From contig NZ_KB905436.1 of the NCBI RefSeq assembly GCF_000379465.1, positions 86,508 to 150,507 of the forward strand: a DNA stretch of 64,000 nt, read 5' to 3'. Made by a program: the position numbers and the translations under genes. Origin of the DNA: Sciscionella marina DSM 45152 (GTDB lineage Bacteria > Actinomycetota > Actinomycetes > Mycobacteriales > Pseudonocardiaceae). Shown here piece after piece: positions 24,542 through 32,255 of the stretch. Every line of letters begins with the position of its first letter. The first letter of the stretch is position 1. The notes beneath the pieces are model-generated. The model ran no database searches, was not told the origin of the DNA, and saw only the letters and a program-made list of their open reading frames with translations.

Positions 24542-25957
24542 GGAGAACCTGGCCCGGTGCGAACCAGCAGCCACACCCTCGCGCGCCTGCTCGGGGACTG
24601 GTCCTCCGGGCCCCGCGCAGCGCACCGGCGGCTCACCAAGCTGATCCGGCTGCTCATCCTCGACGGGCGGTTGCCGCTGGACACAGCCATGCCAGGGGAA
24701 CGGGATCTGGCCGGGGCGCTCGGAATCAGCCGGACCACGGTGGCCACCGCCTATGCCGCGCTGCGCGAGCAGGGCTATCTCAGCTCCGAGGACCGCGCGC
24801 GCAGCCGCACTCGGGTTCCGTCACCAAGCGCGTCCAGAGTCACCCCGGAGACCGCGGAGGCCGGGCGCGAACTGATCGATTTCGCGCACGCCGCCCCGCC
24901 CGCACCCGGTGAAGCGCTGCACCGGGCCTACACCAGGGCACTGGATCAGCTCCCCCGACACCTGCCACGGCATGGGTACACCCTGACCGGACTGCCCGAA
25001 CTGCGCGCCGCGGTCGCCCGCCGCTACACCGAGCGCGGGCTGCCGAGCAGCGCCGAACAGATCCTGGTCACCAACGGCGCGCAGCACGGGCTCGCGCTCA
25101 TCGCCCGCACCCTGCTGCGCCCGCGGGACACCGTGGTGCTCGACCATCCCACCTATCCGCACGCGCTGCATGCCTTCCGCAGCACCAAATGCCGCATCCT
25201 CCCGGTGCCGCTCGCCGAACACGGCTGGGATCTCGACCAGCTCGGCGCGGCGACCCGCTCCGCGGCCATGGCCTATCTGATCCCGGACTTCCACAACCCG
25301 ACCGGGTTGTGCCTGCCCGGACCGGAGCGTGCGCGGCTGCGTCCCGGCTGCCCGGTGATCGTGGACGAGACCATGGCCGAGCTCGCCATCGACTCCGAGG
25401 CACCGCCCCCGCTTGCCGCCTACCACCGCGAGGTGATCAGCCTCGGTTCCGCGGACAAGACCTTCTGGGGCGGGCTGCGCATCGGCTGGGTGCGTGCCGA
25501 TCCGGGTCTGATCGCCCGGCTCGGCCAGGCGCGCACCGCGACCGATCTCGGCACCCCGCTGGTCGAACAGCTCGCCTGCGCCGAACTGCTCGAGGACATC
25601 CACACGATCCTGCCGGGCCGGATCGCCGATCTGCGCGGCCACCGCGATCATCTGCTCGCCCTGCTCGCCGAGCGGTTGCCCGACTGGCGCGTGCGCGAAC
25701 CGAGCGGCGGGCTCTCCGTCTGGGCAAGGCTCCCCGAACCGGTCAGCTCCGCACTGGCCGCCGTGGCACCGGAATTCGGCGTGCACCTCGCCGCGGGGCC
25801 CCGGTTCGGTGTCGGCGGCGCGTTCGAACGCCACCTCCGGCTGCCCTACACGCTCGATCCCGCCACCATGCGCGCGGGCGTGGACGGGATCGTGGCCGCG
25901 CTCGCCGCGGTGCGGACCGGGCGCCGCGTGAAGGCGGACGAGCCCGCGCCGTTCTGA
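24539..25957 (+). CDS. MocR-family regulator (GntR HTH fused to aminotransferase-like PLP domain), YczR-like
   Basis: A 472-residue fusion. Residues about 25-95 form a GntR winged helix (RLLILDGRLPLDTAMPGERD, ALGISRTTVATAYAALREQG). Residues about 110-460 are a fold type I PLP domain with TNGAQHGLALIARTLL, PDFHNPTG, IVDETMAEL and SLGSADKTFWGGLRIGW, where the Lys of SADK is the PLP anchor. Members sense PLP or a PLP adduct and control an adjacent divergent gene, here the YczE-like protein. The ATG is probably leaderless. Alternative start: GTG at 24557. Confidence 0.9.
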   Translation: MGEPGPVRTSSHTLARLLGDWSSGPRAAHRRLTKLIRLLILDGRLPLDTAMPGERDLAGALGISRTTVATAYAALREQGYLSSEDRARSRTRVPSPSASRVTPETAEAGRELIDFAHAAPPAPGEALHRAYTRALDQLPRHLPRHGYTLTGLPELRAAVARRYTERGLPSSAEQILVTNGAQHGLALIARTLLRPRDTVVLDHPTYPHALHAFRSTKCRILPVPLAEHGWDLDQLGAATRSAAMAYLIPDFHNPTGLCLPGPERARLRPGCPVIVDETMAELAIDSEAPPPLAAYHREVISLGSADKTFWGGLRIGWVRADPGLIARLGQARTATDLGTPLVEQLACAELLEDIHTILPGRIADLRGHRDHLLALLAERLPDWRVREPSGGLSVWARLPEPVSSALAAVAPEFGVHLAAGPRFGVGGAFERHLRLPYTLDPATMRAGVDGIVAALAAVRTGRRVKADEPAPF

Positions 25958-25961
25958 ACCG

Positions 25962-27365
25962 TCACACCCGGCTGGGCACCGGTTCCCCGGCAACCGCGGG
26001 CAGCTCCCTGCGGAACCGGCGGATCAACAGGACCGCGGTGGCACCGAAACCACCGCACAGGCCGAGCCACACCCCGGGACCGCCCATGCCGAAACCGTAG
26101 GCACACAACAACATCAGCGGGACACCGAGCAGCCAGTAGCCGACCAGCGTTATCCGGAACCCGCTCTTCGTGTCGCCGAGCCCGCGCAGCAGGCCGACGT
26201 TGATGTTCTGTGCTCCCTTGAAGAACTGGTGCGCGATCGCGAAGAACAGCAGGGTGTGCGCCACCGCACGCACCTCGGCTCCGTCCCCCGCGCGCAGGAA
26301 CGGCCCGAGCACCGGACCGGGAATCACCAGGTACACCACGGCGATCAGGGACATGAGGGCCGCGGAAAGGCGCAGCGCCCGGCCCGCGACCTGCCCCGCC
26401 TTCGCCCGCTCGCCCTTGCCGAGTTCGGCGCTGACCAGGATCGAGGAACCCTGGGAAAGGCCGATGTTGAGCTGATAGACGATATAGGCGAGCTGGTTGA
26501 CCACGTTGTGCGCGGCCAGCGCTGCCGGGCCGAAGCCACCCATCAGCAGGGTGGCGACCGAGGTGATCCCGGCCTCGGATCCGTAGGTGAGGCAGATCGG
26601 GATACCGAGCCGGAGCACCTCGCGCACCGTGCGCGCCTCGGCCAGCCAGCCGCGCACCGAGAGCAGCCCGGTCAACTGGGTGTCCCGGCGCACGATCGCG
26701 AGGAAGGCGAGGAAGTTCAGCACCTGCACCACGGTGGTCGCCAGCCCGACCCCCGCGATCCCGATCACCGGGAATCCGAACCAGCCGTACAGGAAAGCCC
26801 CGTCCAGCACGATGTTCACCGCGATCGAGGCGATGGTGACCCACAGCAGCGAGCCCGGCCGCCGCATGCCGACCGCGAACTGGCGCAGCACATTGAGCCA
26901 CAGCATGGGAATCAGCCCCGGCGCCAGGGCGGCGATCGTCGGCCGGGCCAGCGCGAGCACGCCCGCGTCCTGACCGAACCAGGTGAGTGCGTAGCTGAGC
27001 GCGATGAGCAGCAGCGCGCCGAGCAGTCCGACGAACGTGGCGACCAGGAACGAGGCACGCACCACGCCGCGCACCTCCTGGCGTGCCTGCTCGTCGAGCT
27101 CCCCCGCACCGCGCGCGGTACCGCGTCCGGCTGCGGAGGCGACCAGGTTCCCGACCGCGGTCACCACACCCACGCACATCGTCCGCAGCTGGTTGTACAG
27201 CGTGATGGCGAGCCCGCCCGCGGCGACCGCCTGCACGCTGAGGAAGCCCATCATGGTCAGGTCGGTGGTGGTGAGCGCGACCTGGGCGAGCTGAATTCCG
27301 GCGATGGGCACGGCGACCGCGAGCAGCGGCCGGTACCCACGCACCGCCTTGCGCGGATCGATCAC
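25962..27365 (-). CDS. MATE family efflux transporter
   Basis: A 467-residue membrane protein with 12 hydrophobic segments and MATE landmarks: VAVPIAGIQLAQVALTTTDL in the first segment, GVGLATTVVQVLNFLAFLA, and the mid-protein LGIPICLTYGSEAGITSV that starts the second half. Start is the GTG at 27363-27365, overlapping the stop of the SbnA-like gene (GTGA). It is therefore the fourth cistron of the operon and probably exports the small product made by the three enzymes upstream, which is the main functional clue. The multidrug label alone would be too generic. Confidence 0.88.
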   Translation of the reverse strand: MIDPRKAVRGYRPLLAVAVPIAGIQLAQVALTTTDLTMMGFLSVQAVAAGGLAITLYNQLRTMCVGVVTAVGNLVASAAGRGTARGAGELDEQARQEVRGVVRASFLVATFVGLLGALLLIALSYALTWFGQDAGVLALARPTIAALAPGLIPMLWLNVLRQFAVGMRRPGSLLWVTIASIAVNIVLDGAFLYGWFGFPVIGIAGVGLATTVVQVLNFLAFLAIVRRDTQLTGLLSVRGWLAEARTVREVLRLGIPICLTYGSEAGITSVATLLMGGFGPAALAAHNVVNQLAYIVYQLNIGLSQGSSILVSAELGKGERAKAGQVAGRALRLSAALMSLIAVVYLVIPGPVLGPFLRAGDGAEVRAVAHTLLFFAIAHQFFKGAQNINVGLLRGLGDTKSGFRITLVGYWLLGVPLMLLCAYGFGMGGPGVWLGLCGGFGATAVLLIRRFRRELPAVAGEPVPSRV

Positions 27366-28477
27366 CGTACCCCCGTTTTCGCGGCGTCCCGCACCGTCAC
27401 CGGATCGGCACGCGGTATCGGGACCGGGCCCGCATGACCGGCGAGCATCCGCTCCACCTCCTGCTCCGCCTCCGGATCGAGCAGGCCACGGGCCCGCATC
27501 CAGTCGTCGTCGAAGATGGTGTCCAGATACTTCTCCCCGGCGTCACAGACGATGGTGACCACCGTGCTGCGCGGGGGAAGCGCCGCGAGCCTGCGCAGCG
27601 CCACGTGCACCGCCCCGCCCGCGGTTCCCCCGATCAGCAGCCCGGTGTGCCCGGCGAGCATCCGGACCGTGGCGAACGCGTCCGCATCGGAGACCTGGAC
27701 GCCCTCGTCGATGAGCGCGTAGTCGATATTGCTGCCCAGCGGGAACCCTTCCGGATTCCCTCCCCCGGTCTGCCAGTACTCCCCGCCACCTGGGCCGAAA
27801 ATGGCCGAACCGGCCGGTTCCACCCCGACCGTGCTGACCCGGGAACCGAGCCTGCGCAGTTCCCGCGCGGTGCCACAGAGCGAACCGCCGGTGCCGACCG
27901 AGCTGATCAGATAGTCCACATCGCCGAAGACATCGGTGAGCAGTTCGTGCGCCAGATTGCGGTAGCCCTCCTGGTTTCCCGGGTTGTTGTGCTGATCCGG
28001 GCGGTAGGCGTTCTCCTCGGCGGCGGCGAGCTCATTGGCGATCCGTTTGCGCTCCAGGGTTTGCGGGCCGCCGGTGCCCTCGGCATAGACCAGCCGCGCG
28101 CCGAGTGCGGCCATGGCCCGCAGTTTGTCCTTCGAGGCGTGCCCGTCCACCACGGCGGTGAACCGGTAACCGCGTTCGATGGCGGCCACCGCGATACCGA
28201 GCCCGGTGTTGCCCGAGGTCGGTTCGATGATGTGCCCGCCGGGCCGCAGTTCGCCCGCTCGTTCGGCCTCGATGAGCATCTGCTCGGCCATCCGCACCTT
28301 CGCCGAACCGGTCGGGTTGAACTGCTCGAGTTTCAGCAACAGCCTGCTCCCGGTTTCGGTGGTACACAGCTGGAAAAGCGGGGTGTGCCCGATCAGTTCG
28401 GACACCCGGGACACGATGCGTTCACCTCGCCGGTACGGCACGCTCATAACGCGATCCAGCCTCTCTTCGGGGTTCAT
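27362..28477 (-). CDS. SbnA-like PLP synthase (cysteine synthase fold), N-(2-amino-2-carboxyethyl)-L-glutamate synthase candidate
   Basis: A 371-residue fold type II PLP enzyme. VSELIGHTPLFQL starts the fold, K60 in FNPTGSAKVRMAE is the PLP lysine, EPTSGNTGLGIA (about 86-97) binds the substrate carboxylate, and SVGTGGSLCGTARELR binds phosphate. Cysteine synthases have Asp after the lysine (KDR); here it is Val. Next to SbnB-like and decarboxylase genes, the likely reaction is O-phosphoserine plus glutamate to ACEGA, as in staphyloferrin B precursor synthesis. ATG at 28477; MSVPYRRGER ten codons later is the alternative. Confidence 0.8.
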   Translation of the reverse strand: MNPEERLDRVMSVPYRRGERIVSRVSELIGHTPLFQLCTTETGSRLLLKLEQFNPTGSAKVRMAEQMLIEAERAGELRPGGHIIEPTSGNTGLGIAVAAIERGYRFTAVVDGHASKDKLRAMAALGARLVYAEGTGGPQTLERKRIANELAAAEENAYRPDQHNNPGNQEGYRNLAHELLTDVFGDVDYLISSVGTGGSLCGTARELRRLGSRVSTVGVEPAGSAIFGPGGGEYWQTGGGNPEGFPLGSNIDYALIDEGVQVSDADAFATVRMLAGHTGLLIGGTAGGAVHVALRRLAALPPRSTVVTIVCDAGEKYLDTIFDDDWMRARGLLDPEAEQEVERMLAGHAGPVPIPRADPVTVRDAAKTGVR

Positions 28478-28520
28478 GACCTTCGGTTTGTCATCACCTG
28501 CGGTGGGCACGGCCCACGGG

Positions 28521-29867
28521 TCAGGAAAGCGGACGTTCGATCCGCCACCGGGCGCGCTCGTTCTCGGTCGAGACCACGATCCTGGCCGGCAGCGGGAGCT
28601 GGTGGAACTCGGTTTCGTTCTTGTCCATCTGATAGCCGGCGGTGTTCGGGTACACCAGCAGATCACCGGGCCGGGGCGCACGCGGGAACGCGATCTTGCG
28701 CCAGCTCAGCATGTCGTAGTCCAGGCAGCTCGAACCGCCGACACAGGCCGAGACCGGTTCACCCGGCCCGGATTCCGGCCACAGCACCGGATCCGGCAGG
28801 TATTCGCTGCCCTTCCACTGTTCCGAGATGCTCATGCTCAGCCCGGCGACGGTGACGATCCCGTAGTCCTGCCGCGGTTTGTAGCCCTGCACCGGGAACA
28901 CAGAGAACCCGCAGCCGTCCAGCAAGGCACGCCCCGGTTCGAGCAGCAGCCGGGTCCCGGTCTCCCGCAGCCGCGCGGCCAGCCCGTCGGTGTCCAGGAT
29001 CGCGGCCAGCATCCGCGAACCGGTCGGCTCCGAATGATACGGATAGAAATGGGTGAACTGTTTTCCTGCATGGAACAGCTCCGCGAGAGACCGGGAGTCC
29101 TCGGCTTCCCGCTGGAATCGCTCCCAGTCCGCACTGTCCAGGTAATCGACCGCGAATCCGCCGCCGATCGAGATCGAGTCCGCGGGCAGTCCCGCGGCGC
29201 GCGCCGCGCGGCAGCGTTCGATCAGCTCGGCGGCCAGCGCGGCACGCGGGGCCACTTCGTAACCGTTGAGGTGAAAGGAAAAACCCTCTATCCGGAGGGC
29301 GTCTCCGGCCGCGACGCAGCGCCGGATCGCCTCGCCGAGCTCGTCCCCGGTGAACCCGAACCGGCTGTGCGGATTGGTTTCCGGCAGCACCCGCAGCAGG
29401 ATCCGCGGCGTTCCCGCGGTTTCGGCGAGCGCGCACACCCGGTCCAGTTCGTCGAGCGCGTCCACCGCGAGCAGCGCACCGTGCCGTGCCGCGAGCCAGA
29501 CCAGTCGATCGCTCTTGGCCGCTCCGGTCACCACGATCTCGTGCCCGCGGATACCGTGCGCGAGGGCTTCGGCGAATTCCGGGACGCTGGCCACATCCAC
29601 CCCGGTATCGGTCCGGGTGCATTCCTCGAGCCAGCAACCGGACTTGTTCGCCTTCTTACCGAAATACACTCGTCCGGGAACCTGGTACTCGGCGAGCACC
29701 CGGCGGAATCCGGCGGCGTTCTCCGCGAACCGCGCGGGATGCAGCACATGGAACGGCCCGCCGACGGCGTGCGCCATGTCCCCGAGCGGACCGCCGGGCC
29801 CGCGCACCCGCTCGACCCATTCCGGTTCCACGGCGGGCAGCCGCAGCTGCGCGTCGATCAGGTCCAC
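28521..29867 (-). CDS. fold type III PLP decarboxylase (SbnH/diaminopimelate decarboxylase family)
   Basis: A 448-residue group IV decarboxylase. The barrel has FHVLHPARFAEN, VYFGKKANKS (PLP lysine K72 by alignment to the VKAN motif), FSFHLNGYE (His199), SIGGGFAVDY (235-242) and LLLEPGRALLDGCG (Glu310), and the beta domain has VGGSSCLDYDML with Cys381, the residue that acts from the other subunit. Family members decarboxylate diaminopimelate, ornithine or, as SbnH, citryl-diaminopropionate. GTG start overlaps the SbnB-like stop by 10 bases. I infer it removes the carboxylate of diaminopropionate or a conjugate. Confidence 0.85.
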   Translation of the reverse strand: MDLIDAQLRLPAVEPEWVERVRGPGGPLGDMAHAVGGPFHVLHPARFAENAAGFRRVLAEYQVPGRVYFGKKANKSGCWLEECTRTDTGVDVASVPEFAEALAHGIRGHEIVVTGAAKSDRLVWLAARHGALLAVDALDELDRVCALAETAGTPRILLRVLPETNPHSRFGFTGDELGEAIRRCVAAGDALRIEGFSFHLNGYEVAPRAALAAELIERCRAARAAGLPADSISIGGGFAVDYLDSADWERFQREAEDSRSLAELFHAGKQFTHFYPYHSEPTGSRMLAAILDTDGLAARLRETGTRLLLEPGRALLDGCGFSVFPVQGYKPRQDYGIVTVAGLSMSISEQWKGSEYLPDPVLWPESGPGEPVSACVGGSSCLDYDMLSWRKIAFPRAPRPGDLLVYPNTAGYQMDKNETEFHQLPLPARIVVSTENERARWRIERPLS

Positions 29868-30838
29868 AGGCGCACCCGCTGACCACGGCCTGCCTCGATC
29901 GCCCGGTTCGCCAGGGCGTGCGCGACCGGGATGTCGGTGATGATCATTCCACTGGAGAAGGCGAAAACACGGTCCTGCGGGGAATTCCGTGCCGGTGCCT
30001 GCCCGGCGAGCACCGCGGGGAACTCGGCGTCGATCCGCGCCGAACCCTGGCCGTCATCGAACCGGGAACCGGTGACCCCGAGCTGCCCCTCACTGGTCGC
30101 GATCGCGTAGTCCGCCTCGGCGAGCGCGGCGGAATCGACTCCCTTGCTGGACACCGAGATCAGCAGGCCGCCCGGCTTGAGCCAGCCGGTGCGCACCTTC
30201 GGATGCGCGGCCCGGCCCGAGGCGGCAACCACGATATCGGCTTCCGCCGCCGCTACGGGCACATCCTCGACCACCTCGATCTCCCGGTCCGGGAAATACT
30301 GCGCGAGCCTGGCGTGGCTTTCCCGCATTCCGTCCGGATGGGTGCCGTAGAGCATGAGGCGGCTCAGCCCCGGAAGCGTGGCCACCAGATAGGGCAACGT
30401 GTTCCGGCCCTGGATTCCGGTGCCGATCATCAGCACCGAGCTCGCCTCCGGTTTCGCGCAGGCCTCGGCGATGAGCGCGGTGGTAGCCGGGGTGCGCGAG
30501 GCACCGACCCGTTCGCAGTCCATCAGCGCGAACGGCATTCCGGTGCGGTCGTCATAAAGGCTGATCGTCGTATAGTATTTGTCCGGACTTTCGGTGCCCT
30601 GCCGGTACGAAGTCTTGAATCCGAGCGTTTCGATACCGCCGTCATAGCCGAGCATCGAATAGGAGACCGAATCCCGTTGCCGATCGGGAAGCGGCATCAT
30701 CAATTTCGTCGGACAGCGGGAATCCCCGTTCGCGAAGGCGAGATACCCCCTGCGCACCGCCGATATGACCGTTTCCGGGCTGATCTCGACCTCCGCGAGA
30801 TCACTGCGGCTGAGTACATGGAATTCGGGCTGGGTCAT
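29858..30838 (-). CDS. SbnB-like ornithine cyclodeaminase/mu-crystallin family dehydrogenase
   Basis: A 326-residue NAD-binding protein: N-terminal FHVLSRSDLAEVEISPETV, a CPTKLMMPLPDR substrate loop, then the Rossmann motif VLMIGTGIQGRNTLPYL, and C-terminal GWLKPGGLLISVSSKGVD and SSGMIITDIPVAHAL. Within the family it fits SbnB, which oxidatively cleaves ACEGA to L-2,3-diaminopropionate and 2-oxoglutarate. First gene of the operon. ATG at 30838; a TTG fifteen bases upstream is possible. A good promoter lies 55-85 bases upstream. Confidence 0.84.
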   Translation of the reverse strand: MTQPEFHVLSRSDLAEVEISPETVISAVRRGYLAFANGDSRCPTKLMMPLPDRQRDSVSYSMLGYDGGIETLGFKTSYRQGTESPDKYYTTISLYDDRTGMPFALMDCERVGASRTPATTALIAEACAKPEASSVLMIGTGIQGRNTLPYLVATLPGLSRLMLYGTHPDGMRESHARLAQYFPDREIEVVEDVPVAAAEADIVVAASGRAAHPKVRTGWLKPGGLLISVSSKGVDSAALAEADYAIATSEGQLGVTGSRFDDGQGSARIDAEFPAVLAGQAPARNSPQDRVFAFSSGMIITDIPVAHALANRAIEAGRGQRVRLWT

Positions 30839-30894
30839 CGAGCTGTCTCGCAATCCTGCGTCGGCGGCCTGACTGGGAATACCAATGAGACCGG

Positions 30895-30923
30895 TTTATA
30901 CCCGAGAAGATTCACATAGACAA
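30895..30923 (-). promoter_or_regulatory. promoter of the diaminopropionate-type operon
   Basis: On the minus strand TTGTCT (30918-30923) and TATAAA (30895-30900) are separated by exactly 17 bases, an excellent vegetative-type promoter for this genome. Transcription would begin near 30888, giving a leader of about 50 bases. No iron box or Zur box is visible around it. Confidence 0.65.
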
Positions 30924-31019
30924 AGGGAACTATGCGCAGATATTGATCTGTTTCAAGAATCCATTGTGGACAGCGGAGCACCGGCCGCGCGGTGCAGCGA
31001 ACGGGCGGGAACACCGTCG

Positions 31020-31465
31020 CGGATCCGAGTGGATCCCGAGCAGGAAACCCCGGATCAGGGCGGCCGGATCCCCGATAGCGGTGTGCGCGGGGAATTCCCC
31101 GCCCTCGACGCCGCGCTGAACACCGGCCACGTTGCATGCCCGGTCGGCGGCCGCGACCGGCGAACGCGCCCGTTCATCGTCCTCGCCCGCGGGCCCGACC
31201 GTCACGGAGCGCGCGATCAGGCAGCCCTTCGGATGTGCGGTATCACACTGACTATCGCTCGAACCGTGCAGCAGCCCGGCGAGCACCGCACGCGCGGAGA
31301 GGTTTCGTCCCCGGTGATCTCGGTGATCCTGCCCGGACCGGCGATGTTGTGCTCGACCGCGCGCCCGAACAGGCCCTCCCTGTAGCCGAACGCACCGCAT
31401 GGCCGCCTCGAGCACGGTCGGCTGTCGGTGGTCCGTTGCCGCGATGTCCGCGCCGAACGCCCGCA
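31020..31465 (-). pseudogene. TetR-family regulator pseudogene lacking its DNA-binding helices
   Basis: On the minus strand a frame reading VLEAAMRC runs straight into FGYREGLFGRAVEH. In an intact TetR about 25-30 residues of HTH lie between these segments, so the HTH has been lost. The ligand domain continues in a different frame with LLHGSSDSQCDTAHPKGCLI, ARSVTVGPAGED and GEFPAHTAIGDPAALIRG then FLLGI, so there is also a frameshift. The 721 bases between the SbnB-like gene and the response regulator hold the operon promoter, this remnant and about 95 bases before 31560 in which I see nothing. Confidence 0.7.
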
Positions 31466-31559
31466 CGCTGCTCACACTGCTCACGCTGTTCGCGGTGGCC
31501 GCCGGCCGCCGGGCCACCTTCCCCGGCGGGCGGTGAGCCACTTCGGTTAGCGTGGTCTG

Positions 31560-32255
31560 GTGTCCCAGTTGCTGTTGGTCGAAGACGATGCCGTACTCGC
31601 CGAAGCCCTGTCCGGTGCGCTGCGCGGGCTCGGCCATTCGGTCACCGTCGCGGGCAGCGGTGAACGGGCGCTGACGGCCCTGTTCGAAGAGGGTGCCGCC
31701 GCCGATCTGGTGCTGTTGGATGTGATGCTGCCCGGGATCGACGGTTTCGAGGTGTGCCGGCGGATCCGCGCCCGCGGTTCGGTTCCGGTGATCCTGCTGA
31801 CCGCGCGCGGGGACCCGATCGACGTGGTCGCCGGGCTGGAGGGTGGGGCCGATGACTACGTGGTGAAACCGGCCGAGCCACGGGTGCTGGACGCGCGGGT
31901 GAAGACCGTGCTGCGCCGGGCGACGCTCGCCCAGCCCGCGGATTCCGCGCAGCGGGTGTTCACCCTCGGCGAGCTCAGCGTGGACCGGGCCGCGATGGTG
32001 GTCACCAACAACGGCTCCGAGGTGCACCTGACCCCGACCGAACTGCGGCTGCTGCTCGAATTCGTGGACCACTTCGGCCAGGTGCTGAGCCGCCAGGCGC
32101 TGCTGCGCCGGGTCTGGGACTACGGGTACACCGGCGATTCGCGGCTGGTGGACGCGGCCGTGGCCCGGTTGCGCGCCAAGATCGAACCGGACCCGGCCAA
32201 TCCGGTCCTGCTGCGCACCGCGCGGGGGATCGGCTACCGGCTGGCCAAACCGTGA
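31560..32255 (+). CDS. OmpR-family response regulator
   Basis: A 231-residue regulator. Receiver domain 1-115 with acidic pair VEDD (8-10), phosphoacceptor D54 in LVLLDVMLPGIDGFE, the switch Thr in ILLTARGD and Lys in DDYVVKPAEP. The winged-helix domain (about 130-228) has VHLTPTELRLLLEF and RLVDAAVARLRAKIE, TARGIGYRL. GTG start at 31560. Its stop overlaps the kinase start (GTGA at 32252-32255), so they form one operon. The target is unknown; the PAP2 gene downstream may be co-regulated. Confidence 0.93.
   Translation: MSQLLLVEDDAVLAEALSGALRGLGHSVTVAGSGERALTALFEEGAAADLVLLDVMLPGIDGFEVCRRIRARGSVPVILLTARGDPIDVVAGLEGGADDYVVKPAEPRVLDARVKTVLRRATLAQPADSAQRVFTLGELSVDRAAMVVTNNGSEVHLTPTELRLLLEFVDHFGQVLSRQALLRRVWDYGYTGDSRLVDAAVARLRAKIEPDPANPVLLRTARGIGYRLAKP

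Noticed and set aside
30839-30960. Possible iron (IdeR/DmdR) or zinc (Zur) box upstream of the SbnB-like gene
   Set aside because: I looked for TTAGGTTAGG- and TGAAAAT-type palindromes and found none, so metal control is not supported by sequence.
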